NCBI RefSeq assembly: GCF_037392515.1
Contig: NC_090283.1
Span: forward strand, 39,882,249-39,946,248
DNA: 64,000 bases
Origin: Haliotis asinina
Taxonomy: Eukaryota; Mollusca; Gastropoda; Lepetellida; Haliotidae
Reading direction: 5' to 3'
Shown here: positions 37,293-48,843 of the stretch, one piece after another
Layout of the letters: each line of letters begins with the position of its first letter
How positions within the stretch are numbered: position 1 is the stretch's first letter
The notes under the pieces: generated by a model
The model's input: only the letters and a program-made list of their open reading frames with translations
The model's database searches: none
Told to the model about the DNA's origin: nothing
Program-made: the position numbers and the translations under genes

Positions 37293-37430
37293 TGAGTGAG
37301 TGAGTTTAGTTTTACACACCGCTTTTAGCAATACTCCTACAATATTACAGCGAGGGAGACCAGAAATGGGTCTCTCACAATTTACCCAGGTGGGGAATTG
37401 ATCCGGGTCTCCAGCGTGACGAGCGAACGC
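37293..37430 (-). mobile_element. SINE family B adjoining a minisatellite
   Basis: GAGTGAGTTTAGTTTTACAC, CGCTTTTAGCAATACTCC, GGGAGACCAGAAATGGG, GGGGAATTGATCCGGG and GCGTGACGAGCGAACGC. The end of the tRNA-like head is replaced by the 33-bp array. Confidence 0.8.
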
Positions 37431-37735
37431 ATCATCATAAACAATATGAGAGCATATTGGTATAGTGACGTGATCGTGAACAATATGAGAGAATATTGGT
37501 ATAGCGACGTGACGTGAACAATATGAGAGAATATTGGTATAGTGACGTGAACAATATGAGAGAATATTGGTACAGTGACGTGAACAATATGAGAGAATAT
37601 TGGTACAGTGACGTGAACAATATGAGAGAATATTGGTACAGTGACGTGAACAATATGAGAGAATATTGGTATAGTGACGTCACGTGAGGAGCAAACGCTT
37701 CATCATGAACAATATGACAGAATATTCGTATTGCA
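37431..37735. repeat. Minisatellite, 33-bp unit, about eight copies
   Basis: The core AACAATATGAGAGAATATTG plus GTA(T/C)AGTGACGTG recurs at roughly 33 bp. Because 33 is divisible by three, the minus strand reads as an 11-residue repeat (SLYQYSLIL core), which is not a gene. Both ends carry the same SINE-like text: GAGCGAACGCATCATCAT on the left, GAGCAAACGCTTCATCAT on the right. Confidence 0.9.
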
Positions 37736-39117
37736 AATGATGAATTCGGAATTATATATTACACCGTGATAAAAATATACTGACCTTATTTCCATACAAT
37801 GCTACGGTTACTGCGTTACATCGGCATCCAGGACTTGTGAAACAATATCCATAAGGAGAAAGAAGACATGTGGCCGTTAAACTTCCACAAAACGTATTGA
37901 GGGTATCTTGAAAATCTCATGATAAGGAGATGGACGACGTAGAACCCTTATCACCAAATTAACAGGTCAATACACGTTCGCACTTTGTGACTGCATGACG
38001 TTCCGCCCATAAAATGCAAACTAAGTCCATTTGGAGGTCCGGTAAAGCTCGCGTCACGTATGTCTCTCAAACATATAGCACCATGTTCCCATACGATATC
38101 AGATAACTTCATGCATTATGTATGCTCGTTAAAACAATACTTGCCTGCAAAATGCAATAGCTATAGTCGCTGTTTGTACGTGACAGGTGATCCTGTAGTG
38201 CGGTGACAGTAAAGGTGAAGGTCACGTGGATTCACACAGAGACATCATAACAGAGTTCATGGTCGATAACGAGAATCTGCCGAGGAAATCAGCACAGAGG
38301 TCAGCACTGGCTTTGGTGGACATGTGTTAGGCATGCTATTGGACAACGCTGATATGGGTACTACCATTTATTGATTGACTTGTCGCCATGGGCACTATTT
38401 CAGAAAACCACTGGAATGGTACTAATTGGTACTCCGTCATTGCGGAGGATTGGTATTAATCATGAAATGTGACGCTACCAAACTGTGCTAACGAAACTTC
38501 TATTTCCTAAATGTTTAACAGAATAAAATATTGAGATAGGAAATATGGTAACTTGGTGTGCTGCTATTTACTAGTATTGTTTAACATAAATTTCAACAAT
38601 AAATTGTATAATATTTGCATATGTGTATTTTCAACGGTATGTACGCGCCACTTTAATCAGTACTGAATGATATCATGCACCAAATCTGTATTTGAGCAAT
38701 GTCACAGTTCGATTTTAAATTGTTCATTTCATGTTGTGACGTCATCTTTTAACGTACACATAGCCCAGGTGACCATTAAGTCCCCTTGTCGTTTGGTGAT
38801 ATCAATTTTTTTTTCAACTGAAAGATAAATTAGATTTGGAAAATATTTCAGAACAATAAAAAATAAAACCTAAAGATCATTGTTGTAGTAACATTTGTTG
38901 CAACTGTCCTTACTGGCGTAAAACCGTAATCCCACTAAATATGCTATAGGAGATACAGGTTAATAATGCTACAGGTGCATTGTCAGGCGATAACAAGGAT
39001 GTCAATACTATTGTATAATTCTAGATGCTGGATCTTGTGTTAACCTGTTGCTTAATTACCACACGACGTAGACAGGATATGATGTAACTGGCGTGCTGTG
39101 ACAAAGAACCTTATGGT
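37736..39117. other. Intergenic, no supportable feature
   Basis: No coding potential, RNA gene or repeat recognised. Confidence 0.4.
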
Positions 39118-39300
39118 GGGGTCTCTCTCTCCCAATCTCTCTCTCCCTCTCTGTCCCTCTTTTCTCTCTCCATCTCTTTTCTCTCTCTCACTCCCTCACT
39201 CTCTCCCTCTCTGGCTCCCTCTCTTTCCCTCTCGCTTCTCTCTTTATTCTCTCTCTCTCCATCCCTCTTCTCTCTCTCTTTCGTTGTGTTTGTGTGTGTG
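39118..39300. repeat. CT-rich polypyrimidine tract ending in GT repeats
   Basis: Dominated by CTCTCTC and CCCTC. Open frames on both strands here are composition artefacts. Confidence 0.9.
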
Positions 39301-39633
39301 TGCATGTCAGATTTTTTTATGTTCGATATTTTGTGTCAGATTAGATGGAGCTAAGATATAACACGTGAGGCTGCATAGACAAAAATTAAATGTTTCTCGG
39401 GCACATTTTTTTCACAAGTGACGAGGGCGGGAGCACTTTAATTGCAATTTTTGATAGAAAACAAAAGTGACGAGCGAGGAACACTTTTTTATTTTTTTTC
39501 TCTCAGAAAAAAAAAATGAATTGGGAAGTTTAGCACGTGTTGATATCGATGAGTTGTAAATTCAGTCACGTTCGTTCTTACAAACACTCATTTTTACAGT
39601 GGGCAAATGTATGATCGGGAAACGGTCAAGACA

Positions 39634-39636
<3 letters not shown>

Positions 39637-39664
<28 letters not shown>

Positions 39665-39676
39665 GGGGGGGGGGGT
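39637..39676. repeat. Poly-T followed by poly-G
   Basis: About 27 T then about 11 G. It is prone to assembly and sequencing error. Confidence 0.85.
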
Positions 39677-39827
39677 ATAAATTGTTACGCGCACAAAATA
39701 AAGGTGACGCGCCGCTGCATGCGAAACATTTAACTTTTTCTCATTTAGCCCAACTAAAGTATAATTGTGTGGTTCTGTGGGGACGTATACAGTATAGTAC
39801 GCCAGGCAACGTGTAATTTACCCATGT

Positions 39828-40256
39828 ACAATGTAATGTGCCTGTCTACCATATCATGTATCTACTATGTAATTCGCTAGCCGAATATGTACTGCGGCTA
39901 CCTACTATATAATGTGTCTCTGCATCGTCTAATGTGTCTATCTACCTTGCCATAAATTGATAAAACATGTAGTGTTCCTCTCTGCTATGCAATGTGCCTA
40001 TCTACTAATTAATGAGCCTCTCTGCAATGTAATGTGCCTATCTATTAAATAATGAGCCCCTCTACAATGCAATGTTCCTTTCTACTAAGTAATCAGCCTA
40101 TCTACTATGTAATGTGCCTATCTACTAAGTAATGAGCCTCTCTACTATGTAATATGCCTATGGATCAGGTAATGTTCCTATCACTCATGCAGTGTGCCTG
40201 TGTCAGTCTGTCATGTAATGTGCATATCAACCATGTAATGTGCCTAAATACCATCA
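39828..40256. repeat. Degenerate minisatellite, about 20-bp unit, left block
   Basis: Diverged copies of a unit like ATGTAATGTGCCTATCTACT repeat through the block, alternating with an AATGAGCCTCTCTAC variant. This suggests a two-unit higher-order period of about 40 bp. Confidence 0.85.
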
Positions 40257-40529
40257 ATTCCTGGGTGCGATTTTTGTAAAGTGAATGTTATCACAACAAA
40301 CAGGTTCTATTCCCTCAGTATGAAAGGTGCTCGTCCATGGGACACTAATTACAATTTTGAGAAAACTCTCGCAAGACACGTACAAATGTTTTTGGTTTCA
40401 TTTTCGCAAATGAACCATGCAGGCTACGTCCAATAGAATCAATGTTCTTCAATAATTATATTTGCTAGAAGGCAAATTTGGGATCGCAGCTACATTTGCA
40501 CCTGTGTACTTTCTTTTGCTCGTCAGTTT
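40257..40529. other. Unique insert splitting the 20-bp minisatellite
   Basis: About 270 bp without the TGTGCCTATC unit separates two blocks of the same array. No inverted ends or coding frame were noticed. Confidence 0.55.
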
Positions 40530-40890
40530 TCCATATAATATGTCTATCTGCCATGTAATGTGCCTATCCATCACCTAATCTGCTTGCATAACATGCCACG
40601 CACCTATCTGCCATAAAACATACCTATCTACCATAATGCAATGTGCCCACAGACCATGTAATGTGCCTAATCATCATGCAGTCCGTCAGTGTATCATGCA
40701 ATTTGCCACGTAAATGCACCTATCAGTCATATGCAAAACCTGTAGACCACGTAATGTGCCAGTCCACCGTGTGATGTGCCTATAGCCCATGTGATGTACA
40801 TATGTACCGTGTAATATGTCTACCGTGTAATGTGCCTGTCAACCATGTAATGTATCTATCAACGATGTTCTGTGCCTATTCACCTTGTAA
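40530..40890. repeat. Degenerate minisatellite, about 20-bp unit, right block
   Basis: The same CATGTAATGTGCCTATC unit resumes, more diverged and with irregular spacing. Confidence 0.8.
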
Positions 40891-41897
40891 TGCGCAAAAA
40901 GAACAGTGTTATTTGACCCTTTAATGATGAATTTATGGTGTGATGTCTACGCGCCAGCAGTGCTAGGATATAATTACATCTTTAGTGATTTAACGTATAA
41001 ATTAGTATGTCGTTTTGCTTACAAGTACATATGTTTCCATATTTTGTAAACCTATCCTCGGAAACGTAGAGCCGCAATGACAATATAATAAATTTTACAA
41101 TCACTAAACACGGTCTCCATATATGCATAATATATGGAATTTATGACAAAACATATGTATTTATACATATGGTATTTATGACACTGAGACCTATCAAGCT
41201 GCACCATTTATGAACATTTATGAATCAGATCGCTTGACATGACACGAAACTGGCAATACTGTTGGTATCTGAGGTACAGCAGAGTACCATTTATCTGATG
41301 ACAGAAGTTCATGTTGTCAGGCAAGCTTGGTTACCAAGATAGGCCGATGTCTAAAACAACGTTGCAAATAAGATTCAATCTTCTCATCCCGTTAGTGGTC
41401 CAAAGTACAAATCCCCATGAGTGTATCAAATCTCTTGTTCATATGAGTACTTTCACAACAAAATGTCGATGATGAGTATCTCTTAAATGTCACCAATAAA
41501 ATGCAAAAACCTGATGACAGAAGCAACGATTTAAAGTAATAGTATGGAGTATTTCTGCATGCATAATTCTTACGAGTTCATCACATAATATGTACGTAAA
41601 AATCAATTCCACACGCTACAAGGACATCCGTCAGAGGTATGTTGAGTGTAAAATGAACGTACTTAGAGGACGCCGTGACTTTCTACTTAGAAACTTAATA
41701 TTGTTTTCGTTCATGAATTATTTATAAATTATGGAAATGTCAACATGATATAAAGGCGGATTTGATACAGGGATCAAGCAAACAGATACAGCTATGCCAG
41801 ATAAAATTCTGCTGCAGTGGATATATCATTTCCTTACTATGTATTTCACACTAGTACGGTTTACATTTATCTATTTCGTCAGTATGTTGAATTCTGG
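40891..41897. other. Intergenic, no supportable feature
   Basis: AT-rich unique DNA with no recognised element. Confidence 0.4.
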
Positions 41898-42040
41898 ATC
41901 AGCTCTCTGGCGCCGCAGTCAGCTATATACCAGCTGTATGGCGCTGGTCTGTAAACATTCGAGTCCACTCGATCACGTGATCCACAGCATGGGCATCGAT
42001 ATAAGCAATTAAAGATACGATACGATGACCTGTGTCAACC
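41898..42040 (-). mobile_element. SINE family A, decayed
   Basis: CAGCTGTATGGCGCTGGTCT, GTAAACATTCGAGTCC, CACAGCATGGGCATCGATAT and GATGACCTGTGTCAACCA. Confidence 0.65.
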
Positions 42041-42227
42041 ACGTTACCTGCGGTGTATATAGTGCAATGTATGGATTTTTGTGTTTAAAATCACCAAGCG
42101 GTTTCCGACTCAGCTATGACCGATGCGTAATTTCTCTGATAGCGTGAGAACTTTATATTTCACACAGGAGACGAATAGTGCAAGCTTGCCTGACTCATGT
42201 CATCTCGGATTAAAATTGGTCTCGATG

Positions 42228-42445
42228 TGAGTGAGTGAGTTTAGTTTTACGCCACACTAAGCAATATCCAGCTATATTGCGGCGGCTTCTGAATACTTCA
42301 GTCTGGACCAGAAACTCGGTGATCAGCTGCATGAACATCGATCTAAGCAAAAGGGATACGATGACATGTGTCAGACAAGTCAGCGAGCCCCACATTCCCG
42401 ATCCCGTTAGTCATCTCGTACAATAAGCATGCAGTGTCTCGAACC
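42228..42445 (-). mobile_element. SINE family A
   Basis: GTGAGTGAGTGAGTTTAG, TTTTACGCCACACTAAGC, GATACGATGACATGTGTCAG and CCCGATCCCGTTAGTCATC. A second copy of the family lies only about 190 bp away in the same orientation. Confidence 0.88.
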
Positions 42446-43069
42446 AAGAGCTTGATCCTCCTGTATTCCTCATTTTTTTTTGTAAATATGTCGAGCACCG
42501 GACGTACCTGTGTGTGTCTCTTTAGCCTCGTTTTAGTGTTTGACTGTACACATATTTCACAGACTGTCACACTTCCACAGCAGGGCAGTACTACATGCTC
42601 AAACGACTCAAAATGCCATAGGAAAGCAAAATAGATTTTTGTATCATCTCATACTAAAATACTGCTTTACCCGAAAATTAGAAAAATGTCAACTCACATC
42701 CCCATGTATCCAGTTCCGAAGTCTGACCAAAAATCTGTGCATATAACATCTTACTTATATAATATATACATTGCACTAAAATTCCAGAAATATGTCCTAT
42801 CTGTTATACAGAGGAAAGATTTTTTTATGTGAGAATCACATAAAAACATTTTTAACTGATTTCTTGTATTTTGAGCTATCACAAACAAGGTCATGCAATT
42901 TCTAAATATATTTTACAGCTATCTATTGCTTTTTGTTTCTTTATCATGATTAGTTTTACGTTTTTTTATCCTTATTTACAGTTTTGTGAACATTCAAAGC
43001 GGTCGTCTCAAAGTATAGTTAACAATATATATATATAATCAGAATAATACATAAACAATATTATACAAT
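42446..43069. other. Intergenic, AT-rich
   Basis: No supportable feature; contains a short TATATATATA run near 43030. Confidence 0.4.
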
Positions 43070-43195
43070 TAGATTTTTAGCCATATTCCCGCAATATCAC
43101 GATGGAAATTGGATCTTCATATAATACTAATGTGGAGAATAGAACCCGGGTCTTAGGCGTGAAGAGCGAACACTAGGCTCTCCTACCGCTCCAAA
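43070..43195 (-). mobile_element. SINE family B, diverged
   Basis: TTTTTAGCCATATTCCCGC, AATATCACGATGG, GTGGAGAATAGAACCCGGG, TCTTAGGCGTGAAGAGCG and AACACTAGGCTCTCCTACCG. Confidence 0.75.
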
Positions 43196-43841
43196 CGCCT
43201 AGGAGAGTAAGTATTCTTTTATGGAACAGCATATGCAAGTAAACATCAAGTTCGTCTGATCAGTCTCATGGAGGCCACAATGAAGATTGTCTTCAGCTCC
43301 ACCAGGGCGAGTTTGTTCTTATACACAACCCTCATCCGCTACCTTCCTTTATTGATGCACAGGCTATAGATAACGCCTATTATATAATTTCATTCACTGT
43401 TGGTGACGTCAATCAACGTATGTCTGCTTGCAAACCGACTCTCACACATTTCTGTAAGTTGTTGTGTTGTAACAACTGGCAGGGGCGAGAGAGATATCGC
43501 TCTTGACGTTGTTTGATCACAAAGAGCCTGGCAAACTGACAATGCTGCATACGTGTCGTGCTAAGAATACTCTACCTGACATTGGTGCAAATGGGAAAGC
43601 AATGCTTGCATGCATACACGTTCGATTTATTGCCTACGTGGCCCCAAGACATCTGATAGACGCAGTTTGTTACACACAATGATACACAGGATAAAGAAAC
43701 GCGAAGTGAAAGTTCGCCTTTTTAAAATATTAAATACGTATTGTAATTGATGTGGACAACAAGCTAGTTGGCTAATTGAACCATTTCTGTACAAAAGCCA
43801 CAAAACCTTGTCCACATCCATAAGGAATCTCTGATAAAAAC

Positions 43842-43897
43842 AGTGAGTGAGTGAGTTTAGTTTTACGCCGCAATATTCCAGCTATATGGCGGCTGTA
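43842..43897 (-). mobile_element. SINE tail fragment (family A)
   Basis: Only the tail is present: GTGAGTGAGTGAGTTTAG, TTTTACGCCGC and AATATTCCAGCTATATGGCG. The remainder is missing. Confidence 0.8.
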
Positions 43898-44969
43898 CAG
43901 TATTTGACAATATCGATTTTCTCGACAAAATATCTGTTTCTTCAGAATGTTTGTTAGCACAGTTTATCAGGAAATATGTATTTACGAAGTATTTTTTGTG
44001 TTTGATAAATCTATAACCAGGGCAATGTGCTCGTAACGAAAAAACATTATTCATTAATATGTGCACTGATGCAATTATTTGCAACTACAAGGACAGAAGG
44101 TTTTAGAACGCAATACTTACTTGTTACGGAATGAGTAAGGAGCACATGCTATATCCACGTTTCCACAAGTCCCATGCGTCAGCTGTTCTGGAAGCTTGAG
44201 CTCTCGTATTAAGCAAACAACCACTTGTGAAAGAGCGTCATCCAACTGCTGATAGTACTATTTGTTCTGTTATTCTACTAACCAGCGTGTATCAGGAGCG
44301 TGTCTGACCGCGAGAACAGATTCTCCAGGTAGCGAGCACACCGGCGCTATACACAACAATTACCCCCATGAAGGTTTCCTGACAACATCCTTCAGCACTG
44401 TGTGTTAGAATGCAATAACGTAAAAAGCTTACAGGTGACTTGCACATTATCATATACTCACATAGATACATCTACAGACAAAAACGGTAATGTCATAAGG
44501 TATGTAAAAAATGTATGGCGGCACAATGGAAGTCGTTTAATTACTTCAACTGCTTTTGCCCGATATGCTTTCCAGTCATTATATGGTCCCTATGTTCCGG
44601 TCAAGCTGTCTGTGCTCAGTGTATATACCATGTGTTAATGAAGACATTCTTCTTTGCCATGGGGTCAAGGGTGCGCATAGTTGTTGTTCTTTCCGCTCTG
44701 CTGTTCAGGTGCATCTCATATATGTGTCTGGCTAGCCAAGGAACGAAACATCACTGTTCTAGGTCCCCCGGGTTCGGATTTTAAATGAACTAGTTTTATA
44801 TCTGGAACTACTTTTCGTCCAGTGTGAGACAATAAGATCATTATTCAGTATTTCATTATGAGGATAGAATAACAGTATGTATTGTTTCGGCGTATACATG
44901 AACATATTGATTTGTAGGGAGTATAAGTCCCTGCATGTGTCATTCGTGGTGTTTCGCTCATGTTCATGC
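43898..44969. other. Intergenic, no supportable feature
   Basis: Short open frames at 44402-44784 on the plus strand overlap each other in different frames and show no family resemblance. Confidence 0.4.
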
Positions 44970-45115
44970 ATGCTGTGAGTTGGATGTCGTAATACATTCT
45001 CGTATATCTGATGTCTGTATATGTCGTTCCTGTATTACGTGAGTCTAGTTTAGAGTATACGTTCCCGTATATGTGATGTGAGTATATGTTGTTCCTATGC
45101 AATGTGAGTTACGAC
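44970..45115. repeat. Diverged minisatellite, about 54-bp unit, left block
   Basis: Units share CGTATATGTGATGT, GTATATGTTGTTCCTATG and AATGTGAGT. About 2.5 copies. The same unit resumes at about 45846. Confidence 0.7.
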
Positions 45116-45317
45116 TGCAGTGATCGAGCAAATTCAAACTGTTACTAGTTAGTGAGGCTAGTGACACCCACAAAGTCATGTATTGTGAAGAAACAATAAT
45201 TGGCTTTAAAGATCTGCTCCGGAAAAGAAAAATGTGTACTTACGCACACGGACGGTGTCAATTTTAATACCACCGCAAACGCGTTACGGTGCATAATTAT
45301 CTTCATAATGAATTATC

Positions 45318-45595
45318 TTAAGGAAGAATCCTCCACACAATCATTGGCTGCATCTGAGAGGCTGCCATTGCCAGCATGGCAGCTGTAACAGCCAGAACCT
45401 TGAGCTGTTTGGGACTTACCATCCTCTGCCTCATAAGCATGTAAATCTATCTGCTCATCATCTCTGACTTTCTCAGATTTCTGGGGCTGGAGAACTCTCC
45501 TTAGCCTTCAGGATTTTGCTTTTAACAAGTGGTGAATCCCAGGGGACATACTCTGGCACTCCAGAACAGACCAATGACGGTACTGCTAACGATTT
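45318..45595 (-). pseudogene. Coding-like fragment with frameshifts, unidentified
   Basis: Three successive minus-strand frames read smoothly like protein: VPEYVPWDSPLVKSKILKAK, then SEKVRDDEQIDLHAYEAED, then SPKQLKVLAVTAAMLAMAAS before a TAA. Two frameshifts are needed to join them. Composition is higher in GC and more codon-like than the flanks. No acceptor or start is evident and I do not recognise the family. It may be a retrocopy fragment or transposon debris, and it sits between the two blocks of one minisatellite. Chance is not excluded. Confidence 0.3.
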
Positions 45596-45604
45596 AGTAT
45601 TTTT

Positions 45605-45678
45605 TGTTTTGGGTGGGTGGGTGGGTGTGTGTGTGTGTGTGTGTGTGAGGGGGGGGGGGGGGTGTCGGGGGGGGGGAA
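45605..45678. repeat. GGGT, GT and poly-G tract
   Basis: GGGTGGGTGGGTGGG followed by GT repeats and two G runs. The GGGT part could form G-quadruplex. Confidence 0.85.
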
Positions 45679-45845
45679 TAATAATGTGCAATTGAGTATT
45701 TCCTTTGAGGACCATGTTGTCGCTAAAATTAACAGAAACAGAATCAGCTCCTAAATTATCACTAGCTTTCGTAAAAATTTTCGTAAAATTTGACAGGCCC
45801 GAGCAAACATCGGCCAGGCGGTTATTTCGAACACTGCTAAGTCTA

Positions 45846-46010
45846 AATTCCCATATATGTGAAGTATATATAGTTTGTTCCTATGTAATGTGAGTTAAGC
45901 ATATCAATTCTCCAACATGTGATGTGTGTATATTCCGTTCCTCTATAAGGTGAATGAGTTCGGAGTATCAATGTGATGTGTGAAGATGTTTCGTTCTGCT
46001 ATGACGACGT
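45846..46010. repeat. Diverged minisatellite, about 54-bp unit, right block
   Basis: Units with CATATATGTGAAGTATATA, TTGTTCCTATGTAATGTGAG, ACATGTGATGTGTGTATATT and CCGTTCCTCTATAAGGTGAA match the left block. About three copies. Confidence 0.7.
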
Positions 46011-47129
46011 AATACACGTGGAGGTCAATTTATACAGCTAACAGGACTCATAGAATACATATAAATAAATATATAAATATATATAAATATATAAATCTTT
46101 GTTTACTGCAAAATTATTGAAATAACTTAGAAATGTATAGACACTTATTATGCAAAATTGTTTTTGATACAGACTTATTTATAAGTTTATTATGTGTAAA
46201 GAAATAGCAGTGTATATATAGAAATTACGGCTTATATACGCTTCAAAAAAGGTATAGGTTCATCAGTATTTTACTTACAATCAAAAATATTTAGGAGGTT
46301 TAACGGAGTCAATCAGGGTTGATATCATATTATCGAATGTTTTGAGAGTGCATCACAATTTGCACTTCCATACAACCATAATTATTTGAAATGTGGTCGC
46401 TTTTGGTATATGGCATGTAATTTGTATGTATACAATTTTCATTTTAAACCAAACGACTAGAAACGAACACTAACAAATGTGTGATGCAAGATCAGTGTCA
46501 AAATTAATGTTCTAAGTGATTTCTTCACCTTCTTGATAAAACGTCAAAACCAAGAATGGGACCCCATGCTACTGCGCTGTGCACGTGCATATCATGCGCT
46601 GAGTTTAGGAGTGGTAATACAGGGAAATGGATGTCTGTCCTTGAAACGTTTGTTAACATTTACACTTCCTATCCAAATTGAAAGTTCATTATCCCCTATT
46701 TATTTTTGAAAAGCTTCAATCACCTTGCACCATAAACGTTTGCACTGACAAAAAGCGGACACACACGTATATCCGCAAAAAAGCACCAACCCACGCGCAC
46801 ATACGCACCGACGTGAATATATAATTGGAAATATATGCCGCAAGACCATGCTTTTCTGACATTTTAAAGATTGTCAGAGAAAGAAAAATATAGGTGAGTA
46901 GGTGACAAATGTAGATAATGTGAAATGGTTGTTTAACAAAACTTAAATCTTGCACCTTGTGTTTAAAAGATAAGACGAAACGAATGCAACCAGAGGTATC
47001 CTGATTAAATGGTTTAGACATATTCTGTTTCCATAAATTGACTGCATAGGAGTATAAATTTGATCTCGGGAAGTAAAATCTTTGACAAAGGGAATAAGCA
47101 TTACAATTATACATCGAACCGCAAGAGCG
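46011..47129. other. Intergenic, AT-rich
   Basis: Contains an ATATAAATA-rich patch near 46055-46100. Minus-strand open frames at 46716-47174 show no domain and extend into a SINE, so they are not called. Confidence 0.45.
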
Positions 47130-47252
47130 GCGTTTCGCGCGTCTCCTCCAAGACCCGGGGTCCATAAACCACATCGGAACTGTGTTTGAAGGTCATTTCT
47201 GGTGTCCCCAACCGTCTGAAATACTGCTAAACGCGGCGTCAAACTACATTTT
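47130..47252 (+). mobile_element. SINE family B, strongly decayed
   Basis: AGACCCGGGGTCCATAAACC, GTTTGAAGGTCATTTCTGG, TGTCCCCAACCGTCTGAAAT and ACTGCTAAACGCGGCGTC follow the order of the family B body and tail. Confidence 0.55.
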
Positions 47253-48600
47253 GTGACCCATTCGAACCGCAGGAACACTGATCGAGCTCTGCCTGTCGCA
47301 CATGTGGGCATACAATCCTTACCCTCATTCGAGAGTGAAAGATTTGGCACATTCGCGATTCATAGTCCAGATCAAGATACAGTGTATTTAATCATCAATC
47401 GGTTCCTTTGGAAATAAGGTTTGTCAACAAATATATTTCATATCACCGTTTCTTTTTGTGCCGTTTTGATTCCTTAAATTAATGAAGGTTTTGAATCGGT
47501 GCTTAGTTGCATGGCATGTTAGGCTTGCCTTTGAAAGCGGGAATCAAACGTATATTTGGCACTAATATTTCCAGACCAATTAGCACGTCCAGCTGAAAAA
47601 CTGTAATCCCTAGAAATAATGTATTGGCTTTATCAACAAAAGTTGTGAAATAAGTATGCAAATAGCAGTTAATATGAACTATTAACAAAAACTAAACCAT
47701 CCTTACAGGTGCTATGGATAAATCAAAAAGGTAATTTGTACAGATAAGATGGACGTAAACGTGAGTGTTCTCATGAAAGAAGGAATCGGCCATGGGTCTG
47801 AGGTAAGTACATGAACTAAACACCTGCCTCGAGGTTATGACCTCAAACCGGCAGGTGTATTTTGACACGTGCAAATTCCATCTGGTTTGGACCGGTTTTA
47901 AAGTAATACTGCTGTTGTACTGACACACAAAACGAATTGTCAGAATAGCAGTTATGACAATATATGTATCCCAACATACGTTATATTTGGTATTGCATTT
48001 CATTCACCTCCAGATTTTGATATGTCCCATCTGGGATTCGAACCCACATTCTCAGAGTGAGGCACACAATCCCCAGCTTGAAGTGCACTGTATTACACGT
48101 GCTCGGAAGTATGATGGAGTAGGTAAAAGCTGTCAAACAGGAAGTTATTGGAAGGTTGTGTTTTTTTCTGAATCAGGTACAATAGTATTTTTGTTCTGCG
48201 GGGTTCCTCTGACAGGCTTCCGCCTCGGCTGAAGACGTATCTTGATCCTCTCATATACAGCTATGTCGGCATTAACGACATTATAATGGCGGTGCCGTAG
48301 TTCTATTTCCAAAACAGGATCTAGAGTCCTTCGTCTTTTGTGATGCGTTAATGAACACTTTGACATGGGACATGAGTTTTGAAGTTCCGGTTGTCTCTCT
48401 AGTAAGATTAACTATTACGTCACACAGTTGCTAGTAACTGCACACCTCATCACCTTTCGCTGTGCTGCCTTCTTAATTCTCCGTTTATGTTTTTCGGGAA
48501 GACCTCTTTCTTGTTTTGGTATTAAAGCCCTCGACCTTAGACTCTTCGGTTATACGACCCTTGAAGATCCGGTCTAGTATCATTGATCTTCAATAACACA
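47253..48600. other. Intergenic, no gene
   Basis: Only a nested hairpin at 47820-47858 stands out (see findings). No exon supported. Confidence 0.4.
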
Positions 48601-48690
48601 GGCTTGTCATCAGAGGCGACCGCTGGGTCGGGTGGTCAGACTCGCTGACTTGGATGACACATATCATTGGTTCCCAACAGCGCAGATAAA
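48601..48690 (+). mobile_element. SINE family A fragment
   Basis: GGGTCGGGTGGTCAGACTCG, CTGACTTGGATGACACATAT and CATTGGTTCCCAACAGCGCA match the inner part of family A read in the sense direction. Confidence 0.75.
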
Positions 48691-48694
48691 ATCC

Positions 48695-48843
48695 GTGCTT
48701 GATGCGTGATTCAAATGTTATTCGACGTAAAAACGTACTACCATGAAGCACCAGAAGAGTTCGGAATTCCCAGCGGTGTACATTGAAAATAATAGAATAG
48801 CGCTTAGAAAATCAGAAAGCGACATTCATATCGGAGGTAAGAT
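48695..48843 (+). other. Exon-like segment, copy 1, ending at a splice-donor-like site
   Basis: It is homologous to 53095-53267. Shared blocks: ATTCAAATGTTATTCGA/ATTCAATGTTATTCGAG, ACTACCA, GAGTT, TACATTGAAA, CAGAA-G-CGACA and the terminal GAGGTAAGAT. Similarity fades right after the GTAAGAT, as expected when an exon end is conserved and the intron is not. It contains no long open frame, so it would be untranslated. The donor-like bases (AGGTAAGAT) are repeated on the far side of the foldback element that begins here. Confidence 0.4.

Noticed and set aside
37435..37683. Repeat protein with an 11-residue period
   Set aside because: The period is simply the 33-bp minisatellite divided by three. 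There is no start or splice context and the array ends in SINE text.
46716..47350. Overlapping 152- and 135-residue minus-strand open frames
   Set aside because: They overlap each other in different frames and include a decayed SINE; no domain or splice evidence.
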